A stretch of DNA of 64,000 bases from Biscogniauxia marginata (Eukaryota > Ascomycota > Sordariomycetes > Xylariales > Xylariaceae): positions 4,580 to 68,579 of the forward strand of contig MU404121.1 in NCBI GenBank assembly GCA_022695795.1, written 5' to 3'. The notes under the pieces were generated by a model that did no database searches, had not been told where the DNA came from, and saw only the letters and a program-made list of their open reading frames with translations. How positions within the stretch are numbered: the stretch's first letter is position 1; every line of letters starts with the position of its first letter. The position numbers were made by a program, and so were the translations under genes. Positions 22,167 to 35,211 of this stretch are shown in pieces.

Positions 22167-24198
22167 GTTGAAGAGGTGTTCTGGGTAATTTCCAATAGCG
22201 AGAAGGCCGAGCACGAGTGTACGGACGTATAGAGGTGTTCTGGATTATATAAGATTCGGTTGAGCCAGTCCAGCCCTGGAGTCAATGGCAGGCTTATGCG
22301 CTTACCAGGCCCAGAGAATCGTCAGATGTAGTAATAGACAATGTCAGACACAAGTACGAATGCATCTAGGGTGAGGGTTTGACTGCTGTGTTGACGATTC
22401 TGGGTGGGCCTGGATGCCTCATGGGCTTTGGCTAGATTGTGCCACAGCACACTTCAGGGAATTTTTGGAGTGGGTTTAGGTACGTGTATTAGGGGACGTG
22501 AGCCACAGCAGGTTAGCCAACTCGCCTACTTGCAAGTCACTCCTGACGTGGATACGGCTCGAGTTCACATCGGTTATCTCCGGATAGCTTTAGCTAAAAA
22601 AAAAAAAAAAAAACCAAAGAACAACTAAATAACAAAAACTATCTCTTAGCTTTTTTTGTGTAAGGGAGGTGGGCGGGATGTCTTTTCGAATTGACGTTAA
22701 GTCGAAAATGCCTCAGAAGTTGTTGTTGTAAAGGTGAAGTAGCGGTGTGGGCCCTGCTAGCCTGTAAAACCACTTCATTAATAGATTTTAATGTGTATTT
22801 GTTATTAAACCTCTTCTTTTTCCTTTTTCCCCAAGGGCGCGGTGCCACGGACAAAGCCACCACCGCGTAGGTTATATGTTGCCTTGATAACTCCTCGCAG
22901 AGGGTTGTGTTGTACTGACCAACCAAACCTTAAGTGGCCATGAAGAATAAAACAATACCTGTGCTTATAGAGATTAAGGGTAGACAACGACAAGAATATC
23001 AAGTTGAACATATGCCACACGTTTGTCACATGATTTACCTTGTTCGGTGCGAGATGCTTGTTCTTGGACGGGCAATGAACTTTGTCGCCTTGCTCTCTTG
23101 ACCATTGATTCAAGGGCCCTTTGTACTTGTCTGTAAGCAACATAAGCCTTTAATAGTGGCTGATAACCTTATGTTTCACATTCAGGAATGAGTGGCGTGC
23201 AACTAGGAAACTGTGCATATTAGTAGCATACGCAGTGGAAAAGGGCGTATTCGGGAACCGCCCAGAGAATTGGGCGATGATAAGACAACTAAACCTTAAT
23301 CATTGGAAACCTGGACCAAAGAAGAGTGTAGGTACCTGTTAGTAGGAGCAAAATAACTATAAACAACGTGTGTTGCCTATCAAGCCTATGGGATTTTCTA
23401 TTAAAGGAAGCTCCTAGAAGGTGTTAATAGGTTACATCGCAATCTTATCTATTACCAGGCTCTTGAACTTGTAGCACCTCTATGTATTTCTATGAAAGCG
23501 GACAGAATGGATGTGTTACACAGAGCGAGGCAATGTAAACTAGACATGGCTAAACCTAACCACTACAAGCCTTTACTAGCTATAAGTAGCTAACACAGCC
23601 TCTAAGTTATTTACATATTATAACAAATCATAACGTATACGCTCTTTAAAATGCCTGCCAAGCTAGGATATCTGGTTAGGTGATGGCGCTAGCGTTCATC
23701 ATAATGTGGCTTAAAATTGATTAAGCAAAATACTTTTATAAAGTTGATATTTGTCACGGCAGCGCAGGTGGTACCAGAGGAAATGCTTGATTTCCTGGTT
23801 TATTGACAAAAAGCCGAAAGGTGCGGAAAACGGAAATCTGGAATGGTAACTGGAGCCATCGTATGGGTGGGAGGTACGTACCCCCGCGGCTTATTGTTCC
23901 TTGACCTACCCTTAGCTATTGTTGTACTATTGTTGTACCTACCTAAGGTAGTGAACAATAAGGTCTTTACAAGTGGGGCCTATGGCTCTTGCCATTGTCC
24001 AGCCGTCACAATACCGACGATGCTTCATCATGTTGATTCAGAGGGAAATTGTGTTATGCACCTTAGCTTAGTGAGGCTTATATTCCAACATATCATGTAT
24101 TGCATTCTGCTTGCTTTCTTACCAGTTTCCCCCTTCCTGTAAAATCTCTTTCATGCATTTAATTATAAGTCTATTTCAGCTTTTTAACCTGAAAATAT
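22167..24198. other. 2-kb intergenic region, no supported gene
   Basis: Only short open stretches occur (for example 22805-23143 and 23843-24142), none with a recognisable domain. A poly-A run of about 18 lies at 22595-22612. The region starts with the promoter of the zinc-cluster gene and ends at the 3' end of the P450 gene. Confidence 0.6.
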
Positions 24199-25957
24199 CT
24201 AACAAATGATATCCTTACGACGCCGTAGGTAAACCTCAAGTCCTGTCTGGACCACAAGCCAGCGGTTCGTAATATTCCATTCCGTGTTTGGATCCGGGAA
24301 AGTCATCTATTTAAGTGAATTAAAGGGGGTTTCCAATTAACAATGGAATCAGGTCACTGTACCTCGTATCGTGCAAACATAGTGGGTATCACCTTATAAA
24401 TCTCCAAGTATGATATATTCTTGCCAATGCACGTCCGACTTCCTGATCCGAACTTGATACCTTGTCAGATTACCCCGTGGTTCTCTTGATATTACTCACA
24501 GTCAGAAGAGATCTTTCCATCGTGACACGCCGTTCTTTATCCTGGAACCATCGATCGGGGTTCCACTCGTCGGCGTCGGGTCCGAACACCCCTTTATTGC
24601 GATGAATGACCCAAGGATTCATGCCCACTATTGTGCCTTCTCTAAGATACTTCCCACATACCTCAATACCCCCCTTTTGTACCACTCGCTCCAGAGGGAG
24701 TCCTATCGCCGGATGTAGGCGCCCTGCTTCTTTGACACAGGCATCGAGGTAGGGTAAGTTGCGTGATTCCTTCCAGGTGACAATGTCGGAAAGCCTGTTC
24801 TCCTTTCGAGCCAGTATGAGTTCCGCTGTGAGCTTTTCTAAACTCGCCGGGTGCTTAATAAGAAAGTATATTATCGCACGTAACATGATAGCCGTTGTGT
24901 CGCTCCCAGCCAACACATTGGAAGTAGCCCAAGCTGTAACGAACCATTCGGGGATAGACGAGTCTTTATCCCGAGCTTCAAGAAATCGCGACATGAAGTC
25001 CCTCGAGTTATACACTGTAGAATAGTCCCCTATGTCATACTTGCCTGTCCTCTCATGTGCTCGCTCCAACGCGAATCTAACCACTGGCGAGCTCTGATCG
25101 GGAGCCAACCAACTAAGGTACGAGTTCTTTGCCCAAATTCTATCAATCCAAGGAATTTGGCCAGCCTATTTAGATAGTTAGCAATGCCAATGTTTCAAAA
25201 TGGATTAACACCAGCACTTCCTTACCCACGAGGCGTATCCGAACATTTTCCATATAGCACTCATAATCCCACCAACGTCTTTAGCTTCGTCAAGAAAGCC
25301 TAGGCGTTTACTGAAGGTGATTTCTCCCATTACATCAAAAGCGAACAACTGCAACCATGTCCCAAGGTTACAGGTCCTACCGGAGTTCTTCCGGAGCTCC
25401 TCGAGGCGCTCGAGGAAGAAGGTAATAGTGACATCCACGTAAGGCTCAAATTCGACCAGGTTGGCCATGGAATAGATGGCTGCAATCGGTCTCTTCATTT
25501 GGCGATGAAGCTTTTCGTCTTGTGTATTGAAAAGCCCCGGGATGATTCTACCCTTTGACATAGGCTGAAATACTTTGTAGTAGTCAGACTATTACTTTGA
25601 GCCTAGTTCCTTCTACCAATCAATGTCGGGTCAGCTTACCTTTGGTAATCCCGCGCCGGTGCCGTATATTTTCTGTATAGCAAAGGGATCACCAACGCTT
25701 GTGACGTTAGGTCCCAATCGGACGAGATCGCCGTATTTTTCATGGAGGCCGATGTGTATTTGATGGGCTTTGCCAGACCAAGCCCATGTTAGTCTGGGAA
25801 TATTGGATATCGAAGCAGGCAAAGGTCCAGGAACGTGACATTGCTTAAGCCAATCCCAAAACCCCCTCAAAATTGCTAACATGAAAATGACACCGAGCAC
25901 GATCATCGTCGACAATTCCTCGAGTGCTGCAAACACAAGAAAATACGCCATAGTCAT
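24199..25957 (-). CDS. Cytochrome P450 monooxygenase, pisatin-demethylase-like
   Basis: Five exons on the minus strand: 25640-25957, 25226-25588, 24500-25165, 24363-24452 and 24199-24306, all in phase, give 514 residues. The first 30 residues form a membrane anchor (STMIVLGVIFMLAILRGF), followed by a proline-rich VPGPLP hinge. The oxygen-binding I-helix motif AGSDTT is at about 313-318, the ExxR motif (EAGR) at about 373-376, WNPDRW follows, and the heme loop is FGSGSRTCIG with Cys457 as iron ligand. The heme loop is created by joining exons 3 and 4 across a 47-bp intron. It faces the polyketide synthase across a shared 542-bp upstream region, so it was likely co-regulated with it and oxidised its product. 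No lesion seen. Confidence 0.92.
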
Positions 25958-26499
25958 TTAAAAATCATTCTGAAGGTTTCAATCAAACATACCGCAACCA
26001 CGATATTTAATAAAAGTAATTCATGGGTATAATCGTCTGTAGCACAAAAGGATTCCTGATGACGCCTGGCTTATGTTTTCAGCTGGCAAATCTTCGCGGT
26101 AGATTGACTGTATCTAGACAACTACTTCGGTTGCCTCATTGGGAAATTAAAAACCGGCCCTCAGCAATCGCAGCGGAAGGCAAAGTGAGAATTTGAGCCA
26201 AAACTACGAGATGGATATGCTCTTGCCGAATTGCTTAACGGATATTGCGATTACATCGTCGTATCATTATCTTTCCCCATTGGGCTACCGACGAAGGATC
26301 CCGAGCGGTATAGTCGGAGTTAAACTATTATCAAGGCAAGTTGGAGGTAGAGAGTGAACTTTGTAATCAACGATGTACTGCTAGGTTGCATAGATTTAAA
26401 CATTCTTTACGGAGAATATAAAATTCCATGGGTGTTTGACCCAGCTATTGTTCCATCGCCTCATTTGATTAAACGAGACACTAACGAACGACTAGAATC
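25958..26499. promoter_or_regulatory. Shared upstream region of P450 and polyketide synthase genes
   Basis: The P450 gene starts leftward at 25957 and the synthase starts rightward at 26500. The 542 bp between them therefore contain both promoters, an arrangement common for co-expressed cluster genes. Short CGG-containing triplets occur (for example near 26170 and 26307), but I cannot assign a specific zinc-cluster binding site by eye. Confidence 0.6.
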
Positions 26500-29400
26500 A
26501 TGTCCTCTAACACGTTATTCATTTTTGGTGATCAGACTGGAGATGTCAAGCCGACTGTACAGGAGCTATCCAAGATAGTTTCTGAGCACGCAAATCTCCA
26601 AGTATTTTTTCGACAATCTATAGATCGCTTGAAGTCTATTATGTCGAACTCGGTGAATGAAGGCCATCAGCAAATCCTTTCTTTTGACAGTCTTTATGAG
26701 CTGGCAGCGGTAGTAGAAACGCATTATAGTCGGGATCCAGCCTTAAAAACTGCACTTCTATGTATAGTTCAGTTCGGAGCAATCATCACGTATGTAACAC
26801 CAAGCACGCAGTCAAGTCTATATTCCAGCAACTAACAGTCAGTGGCTAGCCACTTGGAGGTGAACCTTCGTGCCCTGGAAATCTCCGAGACTAGTCCTGT
26901 CATATTGGGCATTTGCACTGGAGCCCTTACAGCTGCAGCTGTATCCTGCTGCAGAAACCTTACAGAAATAATACAAATAGCAACCGATATTGTTCAACTT
27001 GCCTATCGGCTCGGGTGTGAATCTGCCCATAGGTCGAGATACATCGACATCTCCACTGAGAGTTGGGCAAATTTTGTGAGCAACGTCGACGCAAAGGATG
27101 CCCAAGAGGCTATTGAACTTTTTAATGAGCAGAGTGTCCTCGAAATCAGCAAGAGAGCCTATATTAGCTCTCAATGTAATTCATCAATCACAGTCAGCGG
27201 ACCACCACACACACTCTCACGTCTTTGCTCCCAGGTCCCGCTTTTCAAAACATGCCGATGGGTTCCTTTGCCTATATATTCTGCATTTCACGCAGGACAT
27301 CTTCAGCCGGTATCATGGACGAGGTTGACCGAGGGCTTGAGTGACGGACTTCTGAACTTACGCTTGCAACATCCCGCCATAATTTCGCCAAGTTCGGGCC
27401 AATCATATGCCGGGGCCAACTTCTCAGATCTCTTAGTACAAGCCATAGATGATATTCTCCAAGTCCCCATCAATTTAGAGGCTACCTTCGACGGACTATC
27501 CCAAGTAGTTCAAACCAACGTCACGCTTGTCAGATTCGGGCCTGTGAACTTAGCAACGGCTATGAAGAAGTCATTGGAGGCTCGAAAAATCCATTTGGTT
27601 GAGGCCGAATATACCCATCAAGCCTTATCCCCTAAACCAGCACATGCGAATGACATAGCAATTGTAGGCATGTCCGTTCGCCTTCCTAAGAGCGAAACAC
27701 TGGAAGAATTCTGGCAAGTGTTGGAGCAAGGCCGCGACCTCCATGAAAAGATTCGTCCTGACCGCTTCAACGTGGAAACTCACTTTGATGTGTCGGGCAA
27801 GGCCAAAAATACGACGCTGACACCATACGGCGTTTTTATCGATAGACCTGGGTACTTCGATACCCGGTTGTTCAACATGTCACCGCGAGAGGCGGTGCAG
27901 ACCGATCCACAGCAACGCTTGATGCTCCTGACCACATACGAGGCTCTTGAGATGGCCGGTTATAGACCCAACGGCACCCCATCAACCAACATTCAAAGAA
28001 TCGGCTCTTTCATCGGGAAGTCAATGCCAGTCAGAATATCGATACGTATTTCATCACGGGAGGTATCAGAGCATTTGGCCCCGGGAGGCTCAATTATCAT
28101 TTCGGCTGGGAGGGGCCTAGTTATTCTGTTGACACGGCTTGTTCGTCGAGCGCTGCTTCTATACAACTGGCGTGTTCCGCCTTGCTGGCCCATGAATGTG
28201 ATACCGCCATTGGTGGAGGTGCCAATCTCTTAACAAACTCGGATTTGTTTGCTGGACTAAGCCGTGGAAGTTTCCTCTCCAAAACTGGTGGCTGCAAAAC
28301 CTTTGACCATGATGCTGACGGTTATGTACGCGCCGATGCCGTTGGCGTCGTCGTTCTGAAGCGCCTGAACAATGCCATTGCAGATAGAGATAATATCCTG
28401 GCTGTTATAAAGGGAGCAACAACGAATCACTCCGCCGAAGCCGTGTCAATCACTCATCCACATGCGAGTACGCAAGAACGTCTCTTCAATGCTGTTCTTA
28501 ACAAGAGCGGTCTCCATCCTCACGAAATTGACTACGTGGAATTGCATGGAACAGGGACGCAGGCCGGCGACGTGACGGAGTCTCGATCGGTCACAAACAT
28601 TTTAGCTCAAGGCCGTACGAGCCCATTGTATATGGGAACCGTGAAGCCAAATATTGGCCACGGTGAAGCAGCGAGTGGTGTCTCATCGCTCATTAAAGCC
28701 GTCATGATGTTTAAAAAGAACACCATCCCACCCCATATTGGGATCAAAGTTCGGCTGAATCAAAAACTCCCACCTCTCAGAGAGCTTAACACGCACATAT
28801 CTTTTGGCAAAACACCGTTTCTAGCATGCGCCGGTGGTGATAGGAAGCGTAGGATCCTTATAAACAATTTCGATGCGGCAGGAGGAAACACCAGCATGGT
28901 CATCGAAGAGCCTCCGCTTTTAAAGACCCTTGGGACAGATCCCCGAGGCCATCATGTTGTTGTAATTTCGGGGAAGACTACAAGCGCATTGCTAAACAAC
29001 TCCAAGCGGCTACTTCAGTATGTCAAAGAAAATCCCGACGTACGGATCGAAGACATTGCGTACACAACGACTGCTCGTCGTATGCATCATGGGTTCAGAC
29101 GAGCTCATGCTGCTTCGTCTATCGAAGATTTGGCGACTTCACTTGAAAAGTCGATCGCAGATGGGCACTTGGCAAAAGCAGCACCGTCATTGCCTTCAGT
29201 TATATTCCTATTCACAGGACAAGGATCGTGTTATCTTTCTATGGCTTCGGAACTTTTTGAGTCCTATAGGCCCTTCCGAGAGAATATCCAAGATTACGAA
29301 AGGATTTGCACGTCCCATGGATTCGCATCATTCTTACCAATCATCGCGGACAGGAGTCTTGACATTTCCCAGACCAATCCGGTACAGGTTCAACTAGCGA

Positions 29401-32400
29401 TAGTCTCTGTCGAGTTGGCAGTGGCGGCATTGTGGATAACATTAGGAGTGGCGCCCTCTGCTGTTATTGGGCACAGCCTTGGTGAATATCCGGCGCTCTA
29501 CACAGCCGGTGTGATATCGTTAAGCGATTGTCTTTACCTTGTCGGTAAACGAGCTTCTATCATGCTATCTAACTGTACAGCCGGCACCCACTCAATGCTT
29601 GCGGTCCACGAGAGCGCGGAGAAGGTAGAGTCACTTCTGCTTGGTTTTGGCAGCAGCATCTCGAAATGCGAAATCGCGTGTATTAACGGCCCGAGATCTA
29701 CCGTGGTTAGCGGTAGTGTAGAGCATATTAGCGAGTTTCAACAGCTTTTACACTCTCAAGCCGTTAGAAATACAAGTCTTGAAGTACAGTATGCCTTCCA
29801 TTCTTCCCAAATGAATCCAGTGCTTGAAGAGTATAGCGCTGTGGCTGACAGGGTTCATTTCCGTGCTCCATCCATCCCCTTTGCGTCAACCTTGCTCGGA
29901 GAAGTAGTGACAAACGAAGGAGTTATTAGCTCCGAGTACCTCAAGCGTCAGACTCGCGACCGGGTGCAATTAACTAAAGCTCTCAAAAGCTTGAAGGCTA
30001 CTTTCAATTCGAGTGGTCGTTACCTCTGGATTGAGACTGGTCCTAACCCTGTTTCCCTTGCTTTTGTTCGATCCACCTTGGTTGGCGAAGAAATTCTGTT
30101 GCCATCACTAAAGCGCAACGAAAGTGATTGGGAAGTGCTCTCTACCTCGCTGGCAATGGTATATGCCGCCGGCATCGATGTCGATTGGGTGAGCTATCAT
30201 CGCCCATACGAACTGTGCGTAAGACTTCTGGAGTTACCCAGCTACGCTTTTGACTTGAAGAACTATTGGATTCAGTACAAAGGCGACTGGACGATTGAGA
30301 AAGGCGAGACGTCCGATGAAAGACGACCTGGAAACCCATTCTCTACTACCAGCCTTCATCGCATTTTATCTGAAGTTCATGACACTGATGGTGTTGTGGT
30401 TACTTTTGAAACGAACGCATCCGAGCCCAAGTTGAATAAGGCACTCCGTGGCCACCTAGTCAACGGTTCTGGGCTTTGTCCCAGTTCTGTATATGCAGAC
30501 ATGGCATTTACTGCTGCCGGCTATATCCTAGGTACTCTAGACTCCTTTTCCAACCAGGCGATGGACGTGAGACACATGGAAGTCTATAAGCCGTTGCTCA
30601 TTCAGCCTGGTGAGACTAGACAGGTGATTCGGATCAAAGCAACAAAGACTGCATCTTCGAACGTAGTTCAAATCGACTTCAGCTCCCAAGATGGGCAAGC
30701 CCAACAAGAGCATGCTCACTGTGTTGTATCAACTGGTGATGGCAACAAATGAATATCCGACTGGGCGCACAATGCATATCTCATCAAGGCGCGAATTGAT
30801 CACCTCATATCATCTTCTCTAACTGGCCAGACTCATAGAATCCTACGGCCTATGGCGTATAAGCTGTTTGCAGCATTGGTTGACTACGATCCCAAGTATC
30901 AAGGGATGGAAGAAGTCTACATGGATAGTAATCTGCTCGAAGCAACTGCCAAAGTGAAATTTCAAGCAGATGACTCAGATGGCTCATTTACCTATAGTCC
31001 GTACTGGATCGATAGTGTGGCACACCTATCTGGGTTCGTCCTGAATGGCGCCGACACAACCCCTGCGGATTCAGTTTTCATCTCGCACGGATGGGGGAGC
31101 TTAAAGATAGTCGGCTCGTTATCGGCTGCAAAACGGTACCAAAGCTACGTGCGAATGCGGGAGACTAAAACACCCGGCGTTGTAGCCGGAGATGTTTACT
31201 TCTTCGATGATAACCAGATTATTGCTGTTTGCCAGGATCTCAAGTTTCAGCGGATCAAGCGCGCCATCCTCGATCACTTGCTTCCCCGTTCTAGCGTCCA
31301 CAATACTGCAAGCAAAATTATCAAGGAACCCATTATTGGGACAGCTCGATCACAAGTTAAAAAAAAGGAGCAGGCAGTGGCTTTGACCGTTGTGTCAGAT
31401 TTTGACAACATCCTTTCCGTGATTGCTTCTGAAGTTGGTGTAGAGCTCTCTGAGCTTGGCGACGACGCCTCCTTCACTGAACTTGGTGTAGATAGCCTCC
31501 TCTCAATGAGCATAGTTGCTAGGCTAGGTGAGCTTTTGGGGGAAGCCATTCCGGTCACGCTTTTCAATAATCACTTGTATGTCCGAGACCTTAGGACATA
31601 CTTCGACATGAAGGCTTTCGGGACGTCAACGCCATCCGAAAAAAGCAGCGATGATGATGGTCTCTTCAGCGGAGAAGAGTCCCACGCTTCTACAATTGTC
31701 ACCACCGCGGCGCAGACTCCAGACCCAGCGGGCCAGAGTCCTTTGGATGTATACCGAAAAATCATTGCTAGCGAACTTGGCCTGGAAGCGGACGAAATAG
31801 ATAAAGAGACCCCGTTGTCTGAGTATGGTGTTGACAGTCTGATATCTCTATCCATAATGAGCGCCGTCAATTCCCAAACGGGCAGGAATCTACCGCCCAG
31901 TTTCCTGGTAGACAACCCAACTTTAGCGGCAATCGAACTCCTTCTTGGCTATGGTCCACCTACCGCTCCTCAACCAGCTCAGGTTATAAGGAAAATTAAA
32001 GACGAGATTCCAAGTCCGAAGGCGGAAGCCGTCCTGCTTCAAGGCTCTCCTCTCGCTCAAGGTCCAACGCTTTTCCTCTTACCAGACGGCTCCGGGAGTG
32101 CAAGAGCTACGTTGGCCTAACAACAGTGAAAATATGTGGTGCGGTGTACGGACTAAACAGCCCCTATTTGGAATCTCCTGAGTCGTTCACTTCCTCGTTG
32201 CAGTCCGTTGTAGAGATTTATATTCGAGAGATCCGTCGTGTGCAACCTCATGGGCCCTATAGCTTGGGTGGTTGGTCTATCGGTGGCACGTACGCATTTG
32301 AAGCCGCCTCGCAATTGATTCGGAAGCACGGTGAGAAGGTGGAATGTTTAATACTCATCGATGCACCTTGTCCTATGATACTACCTCCTCTACCCCTCGA

Positions 32401-32842
32401 GACGATTGACGTCCTGGAGAAAATTGGTGCATTTTCTGGTTTGCAAAAGCGTAGCACAGTATCATCAGCACCAAGGATGCGAGAAGGAGTAAGGGATCAT
32501 TTCCATAGCTCCGTCAACGCTCTCAAGAGCTACCAGCCGACACCTATCGACTCCGACCAGGCACTGACAAACGTTACAGCGATATGGGCGAGGAATGGGG
32601 TATGGGAGACGGTAGGAGAAAATGTCCGGTCGAGGTACGAGAAAAGTACGAGAGGCGAAAGCGCTGTCAGAGACTGGATTATGGATCAGCGGGAGGATTA
32701 TGGAGCGAACGGTTGGGAGATGCTACTCCCAGAGGTTGAGATCATTTGTGAGGTAGTAACTGGTGATCATTTCAACATGATGAGGCACCCTGGAGTTGAA
32801 GAATTAGGTGGCCGGCTGGCTGAAGTGATGAGGAGGTTGTGA
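26500..32842 (+). pseudogene. Non-reducing polyketide synthase (SAT-KS-AT-PT-ACP-ACP-TE) with three lesions
   Basis: An iterative type I synthase that would make an aromatic polyketide. Exon 1 is 26500-26793, then a 45-bp intron, then one long exon from 26839. Domains in order: starter-unit transacylase with GICTG (about 26910); ketosynthase from 27640, with active site TACSSS (about 28130), ELHGTGT and NIGHGEAASG; acyltransferase with GHSLGE (about 29470); product template with GHLVNGSG (about 30450) and YWIDSVAH (about 31005); two carrier domains, each with GVDSL (about 31485 and 31830); and a thioesterase with GWSIGG (about 32270) and GDHF. Three lesions break the frame: a small out-of-frame deletion in the ketosynthase at about 28011-28018, an in-frame TGA at 30750-30752 where tryptophan is expected, and a one-base shift at about 32104-32107 at the start of the thioesterase. 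No splice signals explain them, so as read here no full protein can be made. Confidence 0.88.
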
Positions 32843-33709
32843 GTCTTAGAAGACCTTATTAGTATTTGTTCCCCCCTTTTCTATTATAACATAGCAGTTT
32901 GCACCACTAGAACAGAAGTTTTCTTGACTAGATAGATTCACCCAACGTTAGAGTTTATGTTTTACGGATTGCCACATTCAATGAAACACTGTTCTATCCG
33001 CCCAGGATTCATAAAGCCAGCTCTATATCCCGTTAGCGTCTTGAAACAATAGGATTTTTGCTATTACCCTTCAACAGTTCACAATGAACGATTATACTTT
33101 CGACAAAACTTCATGCCGTGATAGTTCACTACTTTTTGCTACGGCGGCCGAGTACGGCTCAAATCAAAAAAAGTTTAATACAAATTTGTCTACAAAGCCA
33201 AGTCAGCCAACCTCTGATTCGCACACTTACCAATTCGTGAATAATTATCAAGTACCAAGGTACGCCACAAAATGCATGTGCGATACAGGCAACCCAAACA
33301 AAGCGAAGAGACACGCAAGACATGGTAACATTCTGGTCCATAATTGATCCACATGCATGATTGGCGCGCATGTAAATGCCCTCTACTTATTTTCCGACCC
33401 CACGTTTTGTTTGACATGCCTACGTAAACAAGGACCCGGGATCGTCGGTTTGGTCTTTACCTCATCGCGGAATCGAACCATCTCGTCCGAACAAGTTTTC
33501 CCACCACTTAATATTACGAAATGATCGCATTAGGTGGATATAGCTAAGCTTGGCAACTTCTCTTCCTGCCTCCTCATAGCCTAGGTACATACATATATAG
33601 CTCCAAATCATTTTCTAGCACTCAGTACAGGCATTTGCAAGTGAGCAGCTACGGGAAGCCCTAGTCAGTAGATCATTAAGAAACAAAGGAAAGCAGGCAG
33701 ACTTATATT
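32843..33709. other. Intergenic region
   Basis: Between the synthase end and the GH43-like gene. No gene is supported; the open stretches at 33084-33417 overlap on both strands and show no family motif. A segment near 33460-33510 (minus strand) has a tRNA T-loop-like GGTTCGATTCC but no matching acceptor stem. Confidence 0.55.
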
Positions 33710-34881
33710 ATGAGAACAATGTATGCACACGTTGTTCTGGCTCTGCTTACCTTAGCAAGTGCCGTGGCTCCCAGTCCTACCACACCACGCCAGGCCTCGA
33801 ACTATGTGGGATACCTCATCTCGACTTTCACGGACGCCAACCCGCAAGTCCAGTTCTACCTATCGGAGGGCAATAGCGCCTCCAGCTTTACATTTCTCAA
33901 CCGAGGCAGCCCCGTTCTGGCCTCGACCGTAGGCACCAAGGCCGTGAGAGATGTCTTCCTCGTTACGAATACAGCTCGGTCCGAGTTCTATTTGATTGCC
34001 ACTGGTGAGCTTCCGGGCATCAATTCTGTTTGGTGATGGGGGTCTAGTTTCTCACCCGCCGGTCTTTTCAGATTTGGACATCAACGCCTCCGGGTTCTCG
34101 TGGGATGAGGCCACGCGGCGAGGGAGCCGCGGCATTGTCGTTTGGAAGTCGACCGATCTTGTGGATTGGTCGGAATCGTCTCTACATATGTACGTTTTTG
34201 AACCCACTACCTTCCACATCTACGTGGAGGCTACCCTGCAGTCGCCTATCGTGTGATCAACACTAAGCCGACTCGCATAGCGTCGAGACTGAGACTGCGG
34301 GAATGACTTGGGCACCGTCTGCGGTTTGGGATGACGATACATCACAATATTACGTGTTCTGGTCATCGCGTCACTACGAGGCCTCCGACACGTCCCACAC
34401 GGGCAGTGCGACACTCGACCGTATCCGCTACGCGACGACGACAGACTTCATAACGTTCAGTGTGCCGGATGATTACGTCGAGCTTTCGGACACGCCGCTG
34501 ATAGATCAGGAGTTTCAATACCTCGGAGAACCAGGAGCCTTCGCTCGATTTCTCAAGAATGAGACCGTCAACCAGGTTTACGAGGAGGTCACGACGGGAG
34601 GGCTCTTCGGCACCTGGACTCGCGCGTCTGCCGGCTATGTCTCGGACCAGAGCCCACTTGAAGGCCCGGCTTCGTTCGCTGACAACGTGACACCAGGACT
34701 ATATCACCTCTTGATGGACGACTACACACAGTACGTCCCGTTCGAGACGTCTGATATTCTTTCCGGTAGTTGGGAGAGGTCAAGCAGCTCGACAGGATTA
34801 CCAGCGGGGTTAAAGCATGGCTCGGTGACGCCGTTAACGCAAGAAGAGTACGATAGCGTTGCGGTTGCATATCCGGCATAG
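33710..34881 (+). CDS. Secreted glycoside hydrolase, GH43-like
   Basis: Three exons, 33710-34004, 34072-34189 and 34281-34881, give 337 residues. A signal peptide ([17 protein letters not shown] region) is followed by a five-bladed-propeller type sequence. Features resembling GH43: VRDVFLVTN near residue 80 (candidate catalytic Asp), [15 protein letters not shown], the blade motif [20 protein letters not shown], and LEGPASF late in the protein (candidate general acid Glu). In many members WAP is followed by Asp; here it is Ser, so the supporting acidic residue may be the nearby Asp run. Likely activity is on arabinose- or xylose-containing plant polysaccharide, but the subfamily is not certain. 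It is the first of three secreted wall enzymes within 7 kb. Confidence 0.82.
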
Positions 34882-35211
34882 TTATAGATTGTAAAATAAA
34901 ATAGAGTCCTGGATACTACGGGCTTTGTATGCAGTTTTGGTGTGAAATTATCTTGCTACGTTCTACGCGAATTCAACAAAGCGTAAGCGATATGCTTAAG
35001 ATATCACTTCCAGTTAATTGAAACCCAGTACTTTTCTTTTAAAACAATAAAATTAAAATGCTGCCTACCTAATAATTCTGTGACTTAACCACTAGGAAAG
35101 CCTATTTATAAACAGAGGACAAAACACAGGTTTCAAAGCTTTCCAGTCCCGAACCAATTGTCGTTCACAGGTATATATGTCTATCAATCTCACCGGTTGC
35201 CTAGTCATCAC
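34882..35211. other. Convergent 3' intergenic region
   Basis: A 330-bp gap between the ends of the GH43-like gene and the SprT-like gene. AT-rich in the middle; no gene or repeat seen. Confidence 0.6.

Noticed and set aside
22639..23143. Minus-strand open frames of 95 and 112 codons
   Set aside because: No conserved motif, no supporting splice structure, and a low-complexity lysine-rich start.
33455..33520. tRNA-like T-loop on the minus strand (GGTTCGATTCC)
   Set aside because: No acceptor stem, D-loop or anticodon arm could be paired around it, so a tRNA gene is not supported.
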